From NCBI GenBank assembly GCA_028455995.1, contig JABELC010000008.1, positions 619,501 through 683,500 on the forward strand: a DNA stretch of 64,000 bases, in the 5' to 3' direction. The position numbers and the translations under genes are program-made. The notes under the pieces were generated by a model. The model was not told the DNA's origin and ran no database searches. It worked only from the letters and a program-made list of their open reading frames with translations. The stretch comes from Scleromitrula shiraiana. Its lineage: Eukaryota > Ascomycota > Leotiomycetes > Helotiales > Sclerotiniaceae. This document shows positions 11,331-20,640 of this stretch, one piece after another. How positions within the stretch are numbered: the stretch's first letter is position 1; each line of letters begins with the position of its first letter.

Positions 11331-12454
11331 GAGGGAGGGTGTTGTAGGTATTGATGGGTAAAGATGATTGAGAAATTGTGTTGGCGGTGGGCATTTATCG
11401 TTTGGTATGTAAGACGCACATTTTCTGTATTGTTACTGTACAATATTGGAACGTAGACTAAGAACAAAAACTACACTCATGATATCATGGTAATTGGAAT
11501 TTTCCAAAAAGAGAGGCATAATAATGAATTCATTTTGTTAGAGGTAGGTATGTAACGTATTAATCACCTCCTGACAAAATTAACCTTTGCTTAAATGTTA
11601 TAGATTATGAGCCCAGATTGTCAGGCTGTGTCCACACTCTTAGAGATGAACTAGTTACTAATTATCAGTGAGGTGGGCGAATAGTTGGTTATCCTATAAA
11701 GGTACTTCAAAAAGGGGCGAACTATATATTCAAGGAGGTATACTATACTAAATGTTGAGCGCAGCCTAGAACGTCAATTGACAGGCCTGAAAAGCACCTG
11801 GGGCTTTTCAATATGATGAACTGTGCTAGAAGACAAGACTAGCTGACTTTCTAGCAAATGGATATTTAGGAGAGTGTATAGGCATCGATTAGAACCAGTA
11901 AGATGTTCGGTTACGAAACGGGATTTGGCTAAGAGCACTAGCGTGGGGTGGCTGAATAGGGGGTGGGTTAGAGGTATTAACAAATTAGCTCGGGATTCTT
12001 CATACTCTTCAAGTGAGGTCTGATGGTTTGTTGGTGGTGGCTGGATGTTGTTTTCTTCTCTTTTGTGCTCGATATATTTGTTGCTATTTAAATCGTGATC
12101 TGGAGAAAGTTTTCTCCATGCTATCATATTTATATCTATTATTTCTGTCTATGAATCTCCATTTGAATTCGATAGTATGTCATAGTACTCCTTCTTCAAG
12201 CACATATATTCAACTCTCTAGGGCCAAATTTGGGCAAAGTTGTAAACAAAGAAACTTTCGGTGGTCTTCAATAAATAAAGCATTGAATTGTGACGATTCC
12301 GGTCTTTCTTTAGAAATTGCCAGTTTCTTTCATAGTTCCTTTCATTGTATCTACTTAGATGTACCGGTTGCTAGTAAGCTCTTCAAATTATATATCAATT
12401 CCTGTATACTTTGAAGCTCGAGTTTTATATTCATGTTTGTGTACTTTGTGAGAT
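11331..12454. other. Intergenic, no gene recognised
   Basis: Contains 3' flank of the rhomboid gene and upstream region of the kinase. Open frames of 117 and 133 codons exist on opposite strands, but they overlap and show no family motif or splice structure. Confidence 0.5.
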
Positions 12455-14224
12455 ATGTCTGGCTCAAGTTCAACAGATCATTCTGACTTTGGCCCAGAGG
12501 AAGAATATAGCCCAACCCCAGAGGAAAAAGCTAGAAATGCCGAAATTGTAAGAAGAGAAAATGAACTCAACAGGGATTCTCGAAGGTCCCTTCTTATACT
12601 AAATTGGATCCGTGGAGCCGATGAAATCCGTAGAAATCGATGGCGAAACGACAAATACATTACCAATGGGAATCTTAACATGGAAGCAATGTTGGGTGGT
12701 GGAGGATTTGGACAGGTATTTAAAGGTACTACTTGATGCCCCTATTTTGGATAATAGATCTACAAACTAACCAATTCGTGCAAATAGTTCGCAACATGGA
12801 TACAGATCAACTCTACGCATTAAAGATTCAAGAAGACTGGGATGGAGCAGACGAGGACGCTGATCCAACCGAAGGGGATACAAGTCCCTCGATAGCTAGG
12901 ACCAGCCAAGCCTCAATACAATCCCCAGTGCAAGTAAGAAGGTTTCATCTCCGCGCGAAACGCTTCAGGGAAACAAAATTCTGGCTCCAATATGTCAAGC
13001 ACGGACACCGAAACATAACCAATCTAGAAGCCTACATGGGAATCCACGGTTTAGAATATGAACGACCCTCCGGCGGAAAAATCTCCGATTCCTCCTCAAT
13101 TATTCATATACTCGAATTGTGCAACTTGGGAAATCTCAGTGGATTTATGAATGCTTTCTTTAATCGGGACGACGATATGCCCGAAGCATTGGTTTGGCGA
13201 ATTTTTGTCCATTTGATGAATGGCCTCACCTTTCTTCATGGGAATCATCCAGATTACGTTGGAAAGCCGGATTATCATGGGCCTACGCAAGTTATGGTTG
13301 TTGATCTGAAGCCGCATAATATCTTTGTGCACCTTCCGTATGGATATCCAGATAGGCATCTTTATCCAATCTTCAAACTGGGGGATTTTGGTGAATCTAT
13401 CCGGTGAGTTTTGTATCCTCTATCTACCTGTAGTTTCTTGATTAATATCAACCAAGCCACTTCTTCCTCATTCTCAAGATATCCTATAATTTACAACTGC
13501 TAACTCGCCACATTATAGTCTTCCTCCTGGTGGAACTCGGGGAATTGGAACAGGAAATGGATTTTGTGACCCCCCAGAGAGTGATCCAGTACGGATTGCT
13601 AAGTTCCCAATGAATGAGAAGTTTGAGGTATGGAGTGTATGCTGCGTAGCTTACGCCTGTTGCCATAGATACAGATTACCCAGGAGGAACATTCGCAATT
13701 CACCGATTGAACTTCAGCCCTCAGGTCTTAGTCAACGTCTTGATGAAGCAGTGGCAAGAGGACTGCAACTCAACCGGGAAGGTAGACCTACTGCTTTGGA
13801 ATTATGGACAGATATAAGAGGAATGCTTGACGAGACTCGATCTGATTACGTGCCTTTACCGGATTATATACATGACAATGCGGTGACTAATTTTGACCAA
13901 GAGGAGCTGTGGGATCTGAAGGAGCATGATAAACATATTTGGTCGCAGTGGAACCAAGATGACATTGATGATGAGAGGGAATATTACCGCCAGCTTGAGG
14001 AGAGGACGAGAGAGAAGGAGGAAGCGCTGCGGAGGAGATTGGAGGAGGAGAGGAGGGCGAGAGAGCAGGAACTTCATGCAACTGCTCCGAGGGGGCAAAA
14101 ACCACTGAATTTATGTCGCAGGGGAGGCCGCGAACAAGGTCAAGGGCTAAGGAGGATGAGAAGGACAAGAAAATATCGTGCTTACACCCAAGCAGAAGCT
14201 GAAGAAGAGGTAAAGGCAAGCTAG
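12455..14224 (+). CDS. Serine/threonine protein kinase, three exons
   Basis: Exons 12455-12725, 12788-13403 and 13519-14224; both introns are GT-AG (the first has an ACTAAC branch site) and the phases join exactly, giving 530 residues. The kinase landmarks are in order: glycine loop GGGGFGQV (81-88), lysine in YALKIQ (K103), catalytic loop VVDLKPHN with D263, and DFG with D290, followed by a PPE in place of APE. The usual His-Arg before the catalytic Asp is replaced by Val-Val, so it is not an RD kinase. The N-terminus is acidic, and the C-terminus has a strongly charged coiled coil (REYYRQLEERTREKEEALRR region) and a basic tail. Substrate unknown. It resembles lineage-expanded fungal kinases rather than a named cell-cycle or MAP kinase. 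Confidence 0.85.
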
Positions 14225-14692
14225 AAGACTTTAGGTCAATCTTAATTACACTTTTATTGCTTAGCAGGGGCAAAAGGGACTCTCTATTCAACTATATTTG
14301 CGTAAACTTAAAGATCCGACCAAGACATCTTATATAAAAGTATGGTTCATACTAGTTTGCGAAAAGTTTCTTTCCTCCATCGAGAAAATTACGAATGCTG
14401 ATCAAGATGATTTCTGGCGAATCATGGTCCATTGTACACAAAACTAATGCAAAAGGATTTCACCGCAATGATACCAAAAGTAGTATAATTCAATCAACAC
14501 ATTATAATCATCCTATATAAATATATAAATAGCAAATCATTGTAAAAGTCAAATTTGCTCACTAACCACTTGTTTGCATTAAATTCCAACTTTTGCACAA
14601 TCGTTTTCTGAACGGAATCCAAAGTTTCATACACAAATTAGGATCTCGCAGATGTAAACTTAACGCCACACGTTTTAGATATGGATAACCAG
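14225..14692. other. Intergenic between kinase and MDR pseudogene
   Basis: 468 bp, AT-rich, convergent 3' flanks. No gene or clear element seen. Confidence 0.5.
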
Positions 14693-15803
14693 TCAAATTA
14701 CTGCTCCCGGAAGATACTCTACACCAATACAAATTTTGCCAATGTGACTTCCACCTTGCATGCAATCATATGCTGCAATGACTCCTTCACTCAACTCAAA
14801 AGTCTTTTCCACTGGAGGTTGCAATTCCTTGGTTAACAACAAAACGTACCAATTCCTCCAACAACTGCTTCGACCCTACGGTGATTCCTCTAACAACACA
14901 TCCTTTGGAAAGTGCAAGCCCAGCTACGTCTGGCATATCCTCTTGCTTTGCAGCAGACAAGAAGCCGAAAACGGCAATACTGCCTCCCATTTTGATACAC
15001 CCTATACTTTGAGTGGTAGTGCCGGAACCACCGTTTTCAAGGATATAGTCTACACCTTCTCCGCCGTTAAAACGTTTAGCTTCAGCTGCCCAGTTCGGTG
15101 TGGTTTTGTAGTTTATAACGTGGTCGGCCTTGTATCTCTTTTGTATAAATGCAAGCTTATCATCGGAAGATGAAGTAATGATTGTTCGAGCACCAGCAGC
15201 TTTTGCTAAGATCAGCCCAGTAACTGAGACTCCTCCCGTACCCTTTTTACAGTCAGTCACTAAAAGCTTTTTATAACAGGATGTGTCATACCTTGGAAAA
15301 GGACAGTCTGTCCAGATTTCAGAGGAACATTCCCATACAATGCGCTCCATGCAGTCACACCAATGCAAACTAATGCCGCCATCTGCGTAAAACTCAACTT
15401 CGCATACTCCGGAACCTTCGTCACAGAACTTGCAGGCAAGGCTGCATATTCTCGCAGAAACCCGTCTACGGGACCTCCATGTCCATGATCCCAGTTTTGC
15501 TGCGCTCCGTACAAATTAGTCCCGTCAAAAGCCGCGACGCCACGATCTCCAACTTTCAGGCCGTCGACGAGGATGCCAACTTTGACTACCTCACCGGCAG
15601 CATCAGAGCAGGGGATGACATTGTCTTTCACTGGGAAAAGGGTATGTGCCATTAGCGACAGCTAAGTCTCTGCAGTTCAGAGCGAGGCCACGGATTTTAA
15701 TGAGGATCTCATGAGCGTCAATTGTAGGGATAGGCTCGGAATGTGGCTTGATGTTGTGATGAGAGCCTTGGGAAGCTAGACGAAAGACTTTCTGGTACGA
15801 CAA
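14693..15803 (-). pseudogene. Decayed zinc-type alcohol dehydrogenase/quinone oxidoreductase (MDR family)
   Basis: Starts at ATG 15803 with a normal MDR N-terminus (ILIKIRGLALNCRDL) and keeps the family order: VIPCSDAAGEV, VCIGVTAWSALYG, GTGGVSVTGL (the NAD(P)-binding glycine motif), ADHVINYKTTPNW, GGSIAVFGFL, and a C-terminal HIGKICIGVEYLPG ending at a stop at 14693-14695. These pieces are in three frames. Breaks occur near 15632 (one extra base after GTYPFP), near 15246-15290 (an intron-like gap beginning GTATGA, where no acceptor restores the frame at a normal intron length) and near 14830 (one extra base after RFVVN). Each break is a net single base, the classic pattern of neutral decay. 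It is divergent from the broken regulator at 16402 and probably belonged to the same cluster. Confidence 0.82.
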
Positions 15804-16401
15804 TTTTGAGATGCTTTGAGTGAGAAATTGGTAGGTCTAAGAATAATTAGGTAGAGAAGGTAAACTTATTTCGGTGACAGTGACTTAGGACTGCAAGTAA
15901 GGGACTTTGCTTTACTTATATATGCCATCATAACGGATATCTATAAATGACTTAACCTTAATACCAAACCACGAAAAATTGAATATTACAAAGACGAGAA
16001 CTATCCGAGTACGGATGGAACTTTTGAGGAGGCAGATAGATAATACAGCCGGGTTAGACCTACCTAGTAGGTAAGATGATATGGGACAGGGTATGTCTAT
16101 TCTTGCCAATTGCCAATTGATTGATAAGCAAGCAAATCAAAGCGTCGGCTGTGGTAACAGATACTAGTTAACTCATTTACCTCACTTTCCAACCACTGCT
16201 TCCACTTTCCCTTCCATGATTGATTATTCATACACACATCTTCAGCAAAGCAGCAATAAGCGTAACCTGGTGGTTCAGTTGCCTCACGAAAACCTCAGAC
16301 AAATGATTACTGTATCTTTGACGAACTTCCAGACTCTCAACTCTATTACTCTCCTTCATTGATTGCTCATAGTGATCGCCGATCGCCTAGGACGCCCTGC
16401 A
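15804..16401. promoter_or_regulatory. Former divergent promoter of MDR and Zn(II)2Cys6 pseudogenes
   Basis: About 600 bp between the two opposed start codons. No CGG-type inverted repeat stands out, and the region shows no coding capacity. Confidence 0.4.
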
Positions 16402-17622
16402 ATGCCCGTTGACCGACCTGAGGGTTGTTTCTTCAAGACATTCCGGAGTCGCTCACGGCGCGGTTGGTAAGCCATTGATCTTCCATGCAGTTATTACATC
16501 TGCCTTGACTGAAACTACTATTTCAGCTTAACATGCCGGCAACATCGGTTAAAATGTACATTAAACTTATTCCAAGTCCTTATTCAAGTCATTATACTTG
16601 ACCAATGACGATATTGCCCTTATGTTCGTCGTATTCTAAGCTGAGAGTATCCCATTTAGGTGACGAGAACGGTCCAAAGTGTGGCAATTGCAGTCGCCTT
16701 GGGAAGCATTGCAGATGGGGTCTAAAGGCATCGTTTCACCCGTCTAGGATGTCACAATTATCTCCGATTTAGCAAATCTCCCTGAGATAGAGTCAGTAAG
16801 AACGCCACCGAATAACTAGATAGTATGTTCTTGCTTGCGTTAGTGTGCTCCATTAATCCCAGTTTACCTCTGCATGGCAAAGCACAAATTTCTCCTAACA
16901 TCCAAAATCTTTAGTTTGTTGATGAGACGAAGGAGATTGAGGGAGAGTATGATAGACATGATAAACCTTTGTGTTCACATAAACCAAATCGAGGTAATGC
17001 AGATGATATCATACTCCTAGATGCTGATAGCCATTTCCCAGAAAGACCAAGTGGGTGGTTGAAAGACCACAAAATGTTTGATGCATCATGGAGCTTGAGG
17101 CTTCAGGAGATTCTGCTTTCCCAATTATTATGTTTAGTAATCCATCAGCTGGTATGAAATCACTTACCATAGCATAGTTCTTTGACTTACTGAAGATTGA
17201 CAAAGCTTGCGGAAACATGTACTACCATGTTGCATATATTTTACTCCTTGCAACAGGAAAAACATCTTTTGAATTTTCTGCCCTAGTAAGCCATCCCCCT
17301 TTTGAAAATCTTTGTCATCATGCCCCTAAAGCTTTCATCTAATGTAGGTATCACCTGCGTGCCATGCTAGCCGTATTGTAGGAATTTCAATCACAAATAA
17401 TGAGCAGTAAGTTTCCACTCAAGATTAACAAAAAGGACGAGCTAATCTATCCCAAGTGCAAATTTAGTTAATAGTATTGAATTAATCTATGCAGCTGCAG
17501 GACAGATACCGACTAGTGTTGAGAAGATAGCTATTGTAAGCCATCTTAAAATGATCGAGGACGAGACTGGGTGGAAAACTGGGAGGCATGTTCTCGATTT
17601 AGAAAATCTGTGGGGACTATAG
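16402..17622 (+). pseudogene. Decayed Zn(II)2Cys6 transcription factor
   Basis: Splicing 16402-16466, 16527-16555 and 16660 onward (GT-AG introns 16467-16526 and 16556-16659) yields an intact zinc cluster: C-LT-C-RQHRLK-C-DENGPK-C-GN-C-SRLGKH-C, the exact C-x2-C-x6-C-x6-C-x2-C-x6-C spacing. The same frame then hits a stop at 16770-16772. The body survives as fragments in other frames: DLANLPEIES (from about 16766), a 17-kb-side segment around 16915-17157, the CHASRIVGISITNNE motif typical of the fungal-specific activation region (near 17360-17405), and the C-terminal hallmark ETGWKTGRHVLDLENLWG ending at the stop at 17620-17622. DNA-binding parts could still be made, but no full regulator can. 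It sits between the MDR and MFS pseudogenes and was probably their pathway regulator. Confidence 0.82.
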
Positions 17623-17900
17623 ATATTATAGCCAATTCGTATTGAGCAGACCAGTAGAGTTTTTAACCGCATTCGTTTCTACCCAAATAGATCGATTTGA
17701 TTCTCCTTTCTGTGCCTGACCATGTGCGTGTATGGCAGAACTACCTATTAGCCCATCTGTCACAATTTGACAAGAGACCAAGAGACCATATACTCAATGA
17801 TCCAGGATCATAGGAAAACCCGTGAGATGATTCGATTAATCATCAGGATGAGCAGCTATCTACACTGTATGGCCATAGGTGGCCGAAATTACGTGACCCA

Positions 17901-19415
17901 TTACACTAAACTCACTATGTTACACAATATCCTCGATACACAACAGTTAGAGCAATAACTCGACGAACCCATCGCTCTCAATCTAGGACCATACCACCAA
18001 ATTGCAATTGGCGCCGGAATACCAATCGCGATCGACACAAATCCCAAAAGGCTATTTCCCCAACCATACCCCAACGCCTGATACAAAGCGGGAGCAAAAA
18101 GCGGAAAACCAAAGGCCATCAAGCTACGCAGGAATTGCGAAGCCGCAGATGCCGAACTGACGTGATGCGGATATGAGTCAATGACATAGGCCTGTAAACC
18201 TTGGCAACCTATCTGCGGACCAAGTGAAAATATGAATGCACCAAGATCTACCACAATCCAATTGGTATGTTTTTGACAGGCCCAGCCATATACAAATATA
18301 CCTAGGGGTGTGAGAATGGTGCCTGGTATTATGATTGGAACGCGGAATTCGGGAAGTCCTACTCCGTTGGCGCGAGCTTTCATTCTGCGGTATACGATGC
18401 CCATTAATGGGGAGACTATCTGAACCCCGATTATATCGCCTATACACATAGTGATGTAATGGAGACCGCTGGTTGAGGCTGATTCGTGGTATTGAGTTGT
18501 CCATATATCAGGATAGGTAGACAAAACAAGGTACAAGATGCCATGACTGAAAGCAAAGATGAGTGCTTGGATGTGGATAATGGGGTGGAAAAGAAGTAGA
18601 CGGATTGGTCGAGAGAGATTCTTCATTAATATCCAAGACAGAACGATTTTCATGAAGTGCTTCTGCCTCTGTAGAATATAAATGGTTCCCAGTTGTTCGA
18701 CCTAGCTGTTCGACTTTTCGTTTAAGAATAGTAGGTACATAGGTTTCGTCAAAGAGGAGAAACGAAATCAAGATCATAACAGCTTGGAAAATCGATGTCG
18801 ACCAGAAAATCCAGCGCCAAGTTGAATCTTCCGCACTATAACCTCCGATTATAGGACCTACAGCGGATCCAAGCAAGGGAATCAAACAATATAGTCCTAA
18901 ACCTTTCCCCACTCTTCAGGTCTCCATACATCTCCTAACACACCACTCGTAAGAGCAAAAATAGCACTGGCGCCAAGTCCTGCCAGAAACCGTGCTGCTA
19001 TCAAAACCCCTTTATTATGTGCAAATTCAGAAACGATATTCCAGACCAAAAACCAAATATTTGTCGTATGCATCACTGGTCTTCGACCATAGATTTCAGT
19101 AAGTGGTCCGAATAGCAAAGGACCAAATACAGTAGCGATAACATAGACTGACATGGCCATTACGGATTCAATATTGCCCATGTGGAGTTCCTGACGGATG
19201 TTGGGTAGGGCAGGCGTAATGATTGTAGAAACCATGATACGATTGAAGCTGCCGGATGATAGGAGGGCGGTTATGAGCCATTTCTTGGAAATGGGCCAGT
19301 CTTTGGGGTTTGTGGGATCAGTGGGAGTGTCGAAGGTTACAAGGAACGTTTCGTCTGTCGCGGGGATTGTGGTGGCTTGGGGACCTTTCTCTTCGTCGAT
19401 CGTGTTGTTTAGCAT
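17901..19415 (-). pseudogene. Decayed MFS drug/polyamine-type transporter (DHA1)
   Basis: Starts at ATG 19415 with a cytosolic acidic N-terminus and the conserved NPKDWP motif, then helices with GPLTEIYGRRPV (the motif-A loop between TM2 and TM3) and RFLAGLGASA. The frame breaks near 18905, inside the expected RPEERGKG region, by one missing base. It continues as LIPLLGSAVGPIIGG (motif C region) and RWIFWSTSIFQAV, and breaks again near 18608 in the central loop by one missing base. The second half (about 250 codons) is intact to 17901 and includes HPIIHIQALIFAFSHG and a WWYGPRLR end. Total length matches the ~500-residue family. Two single-base losses make it a pseudogene unless both are sequence errors. 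It converges on the regulator pseudogene, with 278 bp between. Confidence 0.8.
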
Positions 19416-19636
19416 TGTTGACGTTGCAGCGTGCGAGAGCTTGGCTTGAATATAGGATGATTAAGAGTTGGCAGAGCGTATATGAAAAGAAACAAGCAAG
19501 CTCAATTTGATATGCGGACACTTGGCAAAGTAACCATAGGTAAATTGAAATCGGACAGTCTACACCAAAGATGAAGATCTGATAAGATCATATAGATAAC
19601 TTGAGACCTTGCTCACTGTCCCATGATTGCCGATAC

Positions 19637-19788
19637 CGGAATAAGCTCCATGGAAAGATCTTATTCCACAGTCTCAAGCATTACTTGGTGCCTAGATATA
19701 GAGACCATTGAAACTATTCAATCGTAATTTTTGCCTATTCCGATATTCTCAACTGATCTGGAATAAGGAAACCCGGGCTTCGGAATAG
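19637..19788. promoter_or_regulatory. Cluster of five GGAATA motifs upstream of MFS pseudogene
   Basis: Copies read CGGAATAAG (19637-19645), CTTATTCCA (19660-19668, inverted), CTATTCCG (19735-19742, inverted), TGGAATAAG (19759-19767) and CGGAATAG (19781-19788). They lie 222-373 bp before the MFS start, a likely promoter position. That they are binding sites is inference. Confidence 0.4.
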
Positions 19789-20047
19789 TAGGGTTTGCAG
19801 GGGTCTAGACCAGGAAGAACCGATGCTAATCATGGTTTGTACTGATAGATTCAACATCGGCCTAGCTTCTATTTAGAAAGACCATTACTAGACCGATGTA
19901 GTTCGGACTGTAGGGCGACACTCTAAATGGTTTGTGAGCACTAGCCAGGATTGAACCATGCCTTGGGTGCATAGCGGGTCAATTCAACCTCACCGCATTT
20001 CCCTGACGGTGATAGAGGGTTGGTGGAATACAGAAAGAGTCATAGAT

Positions 20048-20078
20048 TGATAAGATAAGATCCCATCGTATCTTATCA
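20048..20078. promoter_or_regulatory. GATA-containing perfect inverted repeat
   Basis: TGATAAGATA at 20048-20057 is mirrored by TATCTTATCA at 20069-20078, with an 11-bp spacer. Each arm holds GATAAG, the core site of fungal GATA (nitrogen/siderophore) regulators. Confidence 0.45.
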
Positions 20079-20640
20079 GATGATCAGTTAAAGGACTGAT
20101 GTCGTCTTAGCTCAGGCGCCATTACAGGCAGCAGTGAGTCGAGAGCGCGCGATACTCCTCGCTGAAATTCCGATAATCTCATGTGAAGAAAGATATGCGA
20201 TGTTAGGTATTACTTCTTGACTACTTGTTTCTTCTCTCCTCACTGCTATATCAGCCCTACAATCAAACCCGAAAAAGGCATCTTTGAACGATATCCGGGA
20301 AAGAGGGATAGCAGAGAAATCAAATATTATATACTATTAACTAATGAGCTTGCTTTAATATTTCGATCTTCTCGAACATTCTGTTAGGGATTCCATAAAC
20401 AACGGTTGACTGAGAGATGAGTGTTGGTGACTGGGTAAATAGAAACCTACCCTTCAACAGCACGTGAAATGCGGACGTAAAGGTACGTTAAAGTATCTTT
20501 ATTAACTTTCTAGGTATGTAAGCACCTTCTCCAAGAATACCTCAGATCGCAGTAACGATCTCCATCATATAATTCCTAAACATACATACATACATATACA
20601 ATTTTATCTCTAGCTCCCCCGATTTCATTATATATCCATT

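Larger units (their letters stand above)
19416..20640. other. Intergenic with inverted repeats upstream of MFS pseudogene
   Basis: 1.2 kb with no gene recognised. It contains five CGGAATAAG/TGGAATAAG-type motifs (19637-19788) and a perfect 10-bp inverted repeat built from GATA motifs (20048-20078). Confidence 0.55.

Noticed and set aside
14693..19415. Treating frame breaks as introns in functional genes
   Set aside because: Most breaks are single-base shifts inside contiguous conserved blocks, leaving no room for an intron, or would need introns of about 32 nt.
19925..19985. tRNA-like T-arm sequence (GGTTCAATCC on the minus strand)
   Set aside because: The flanking bases do not form a T-stem or acceptor stem, so no cloverleaf can be drawn.
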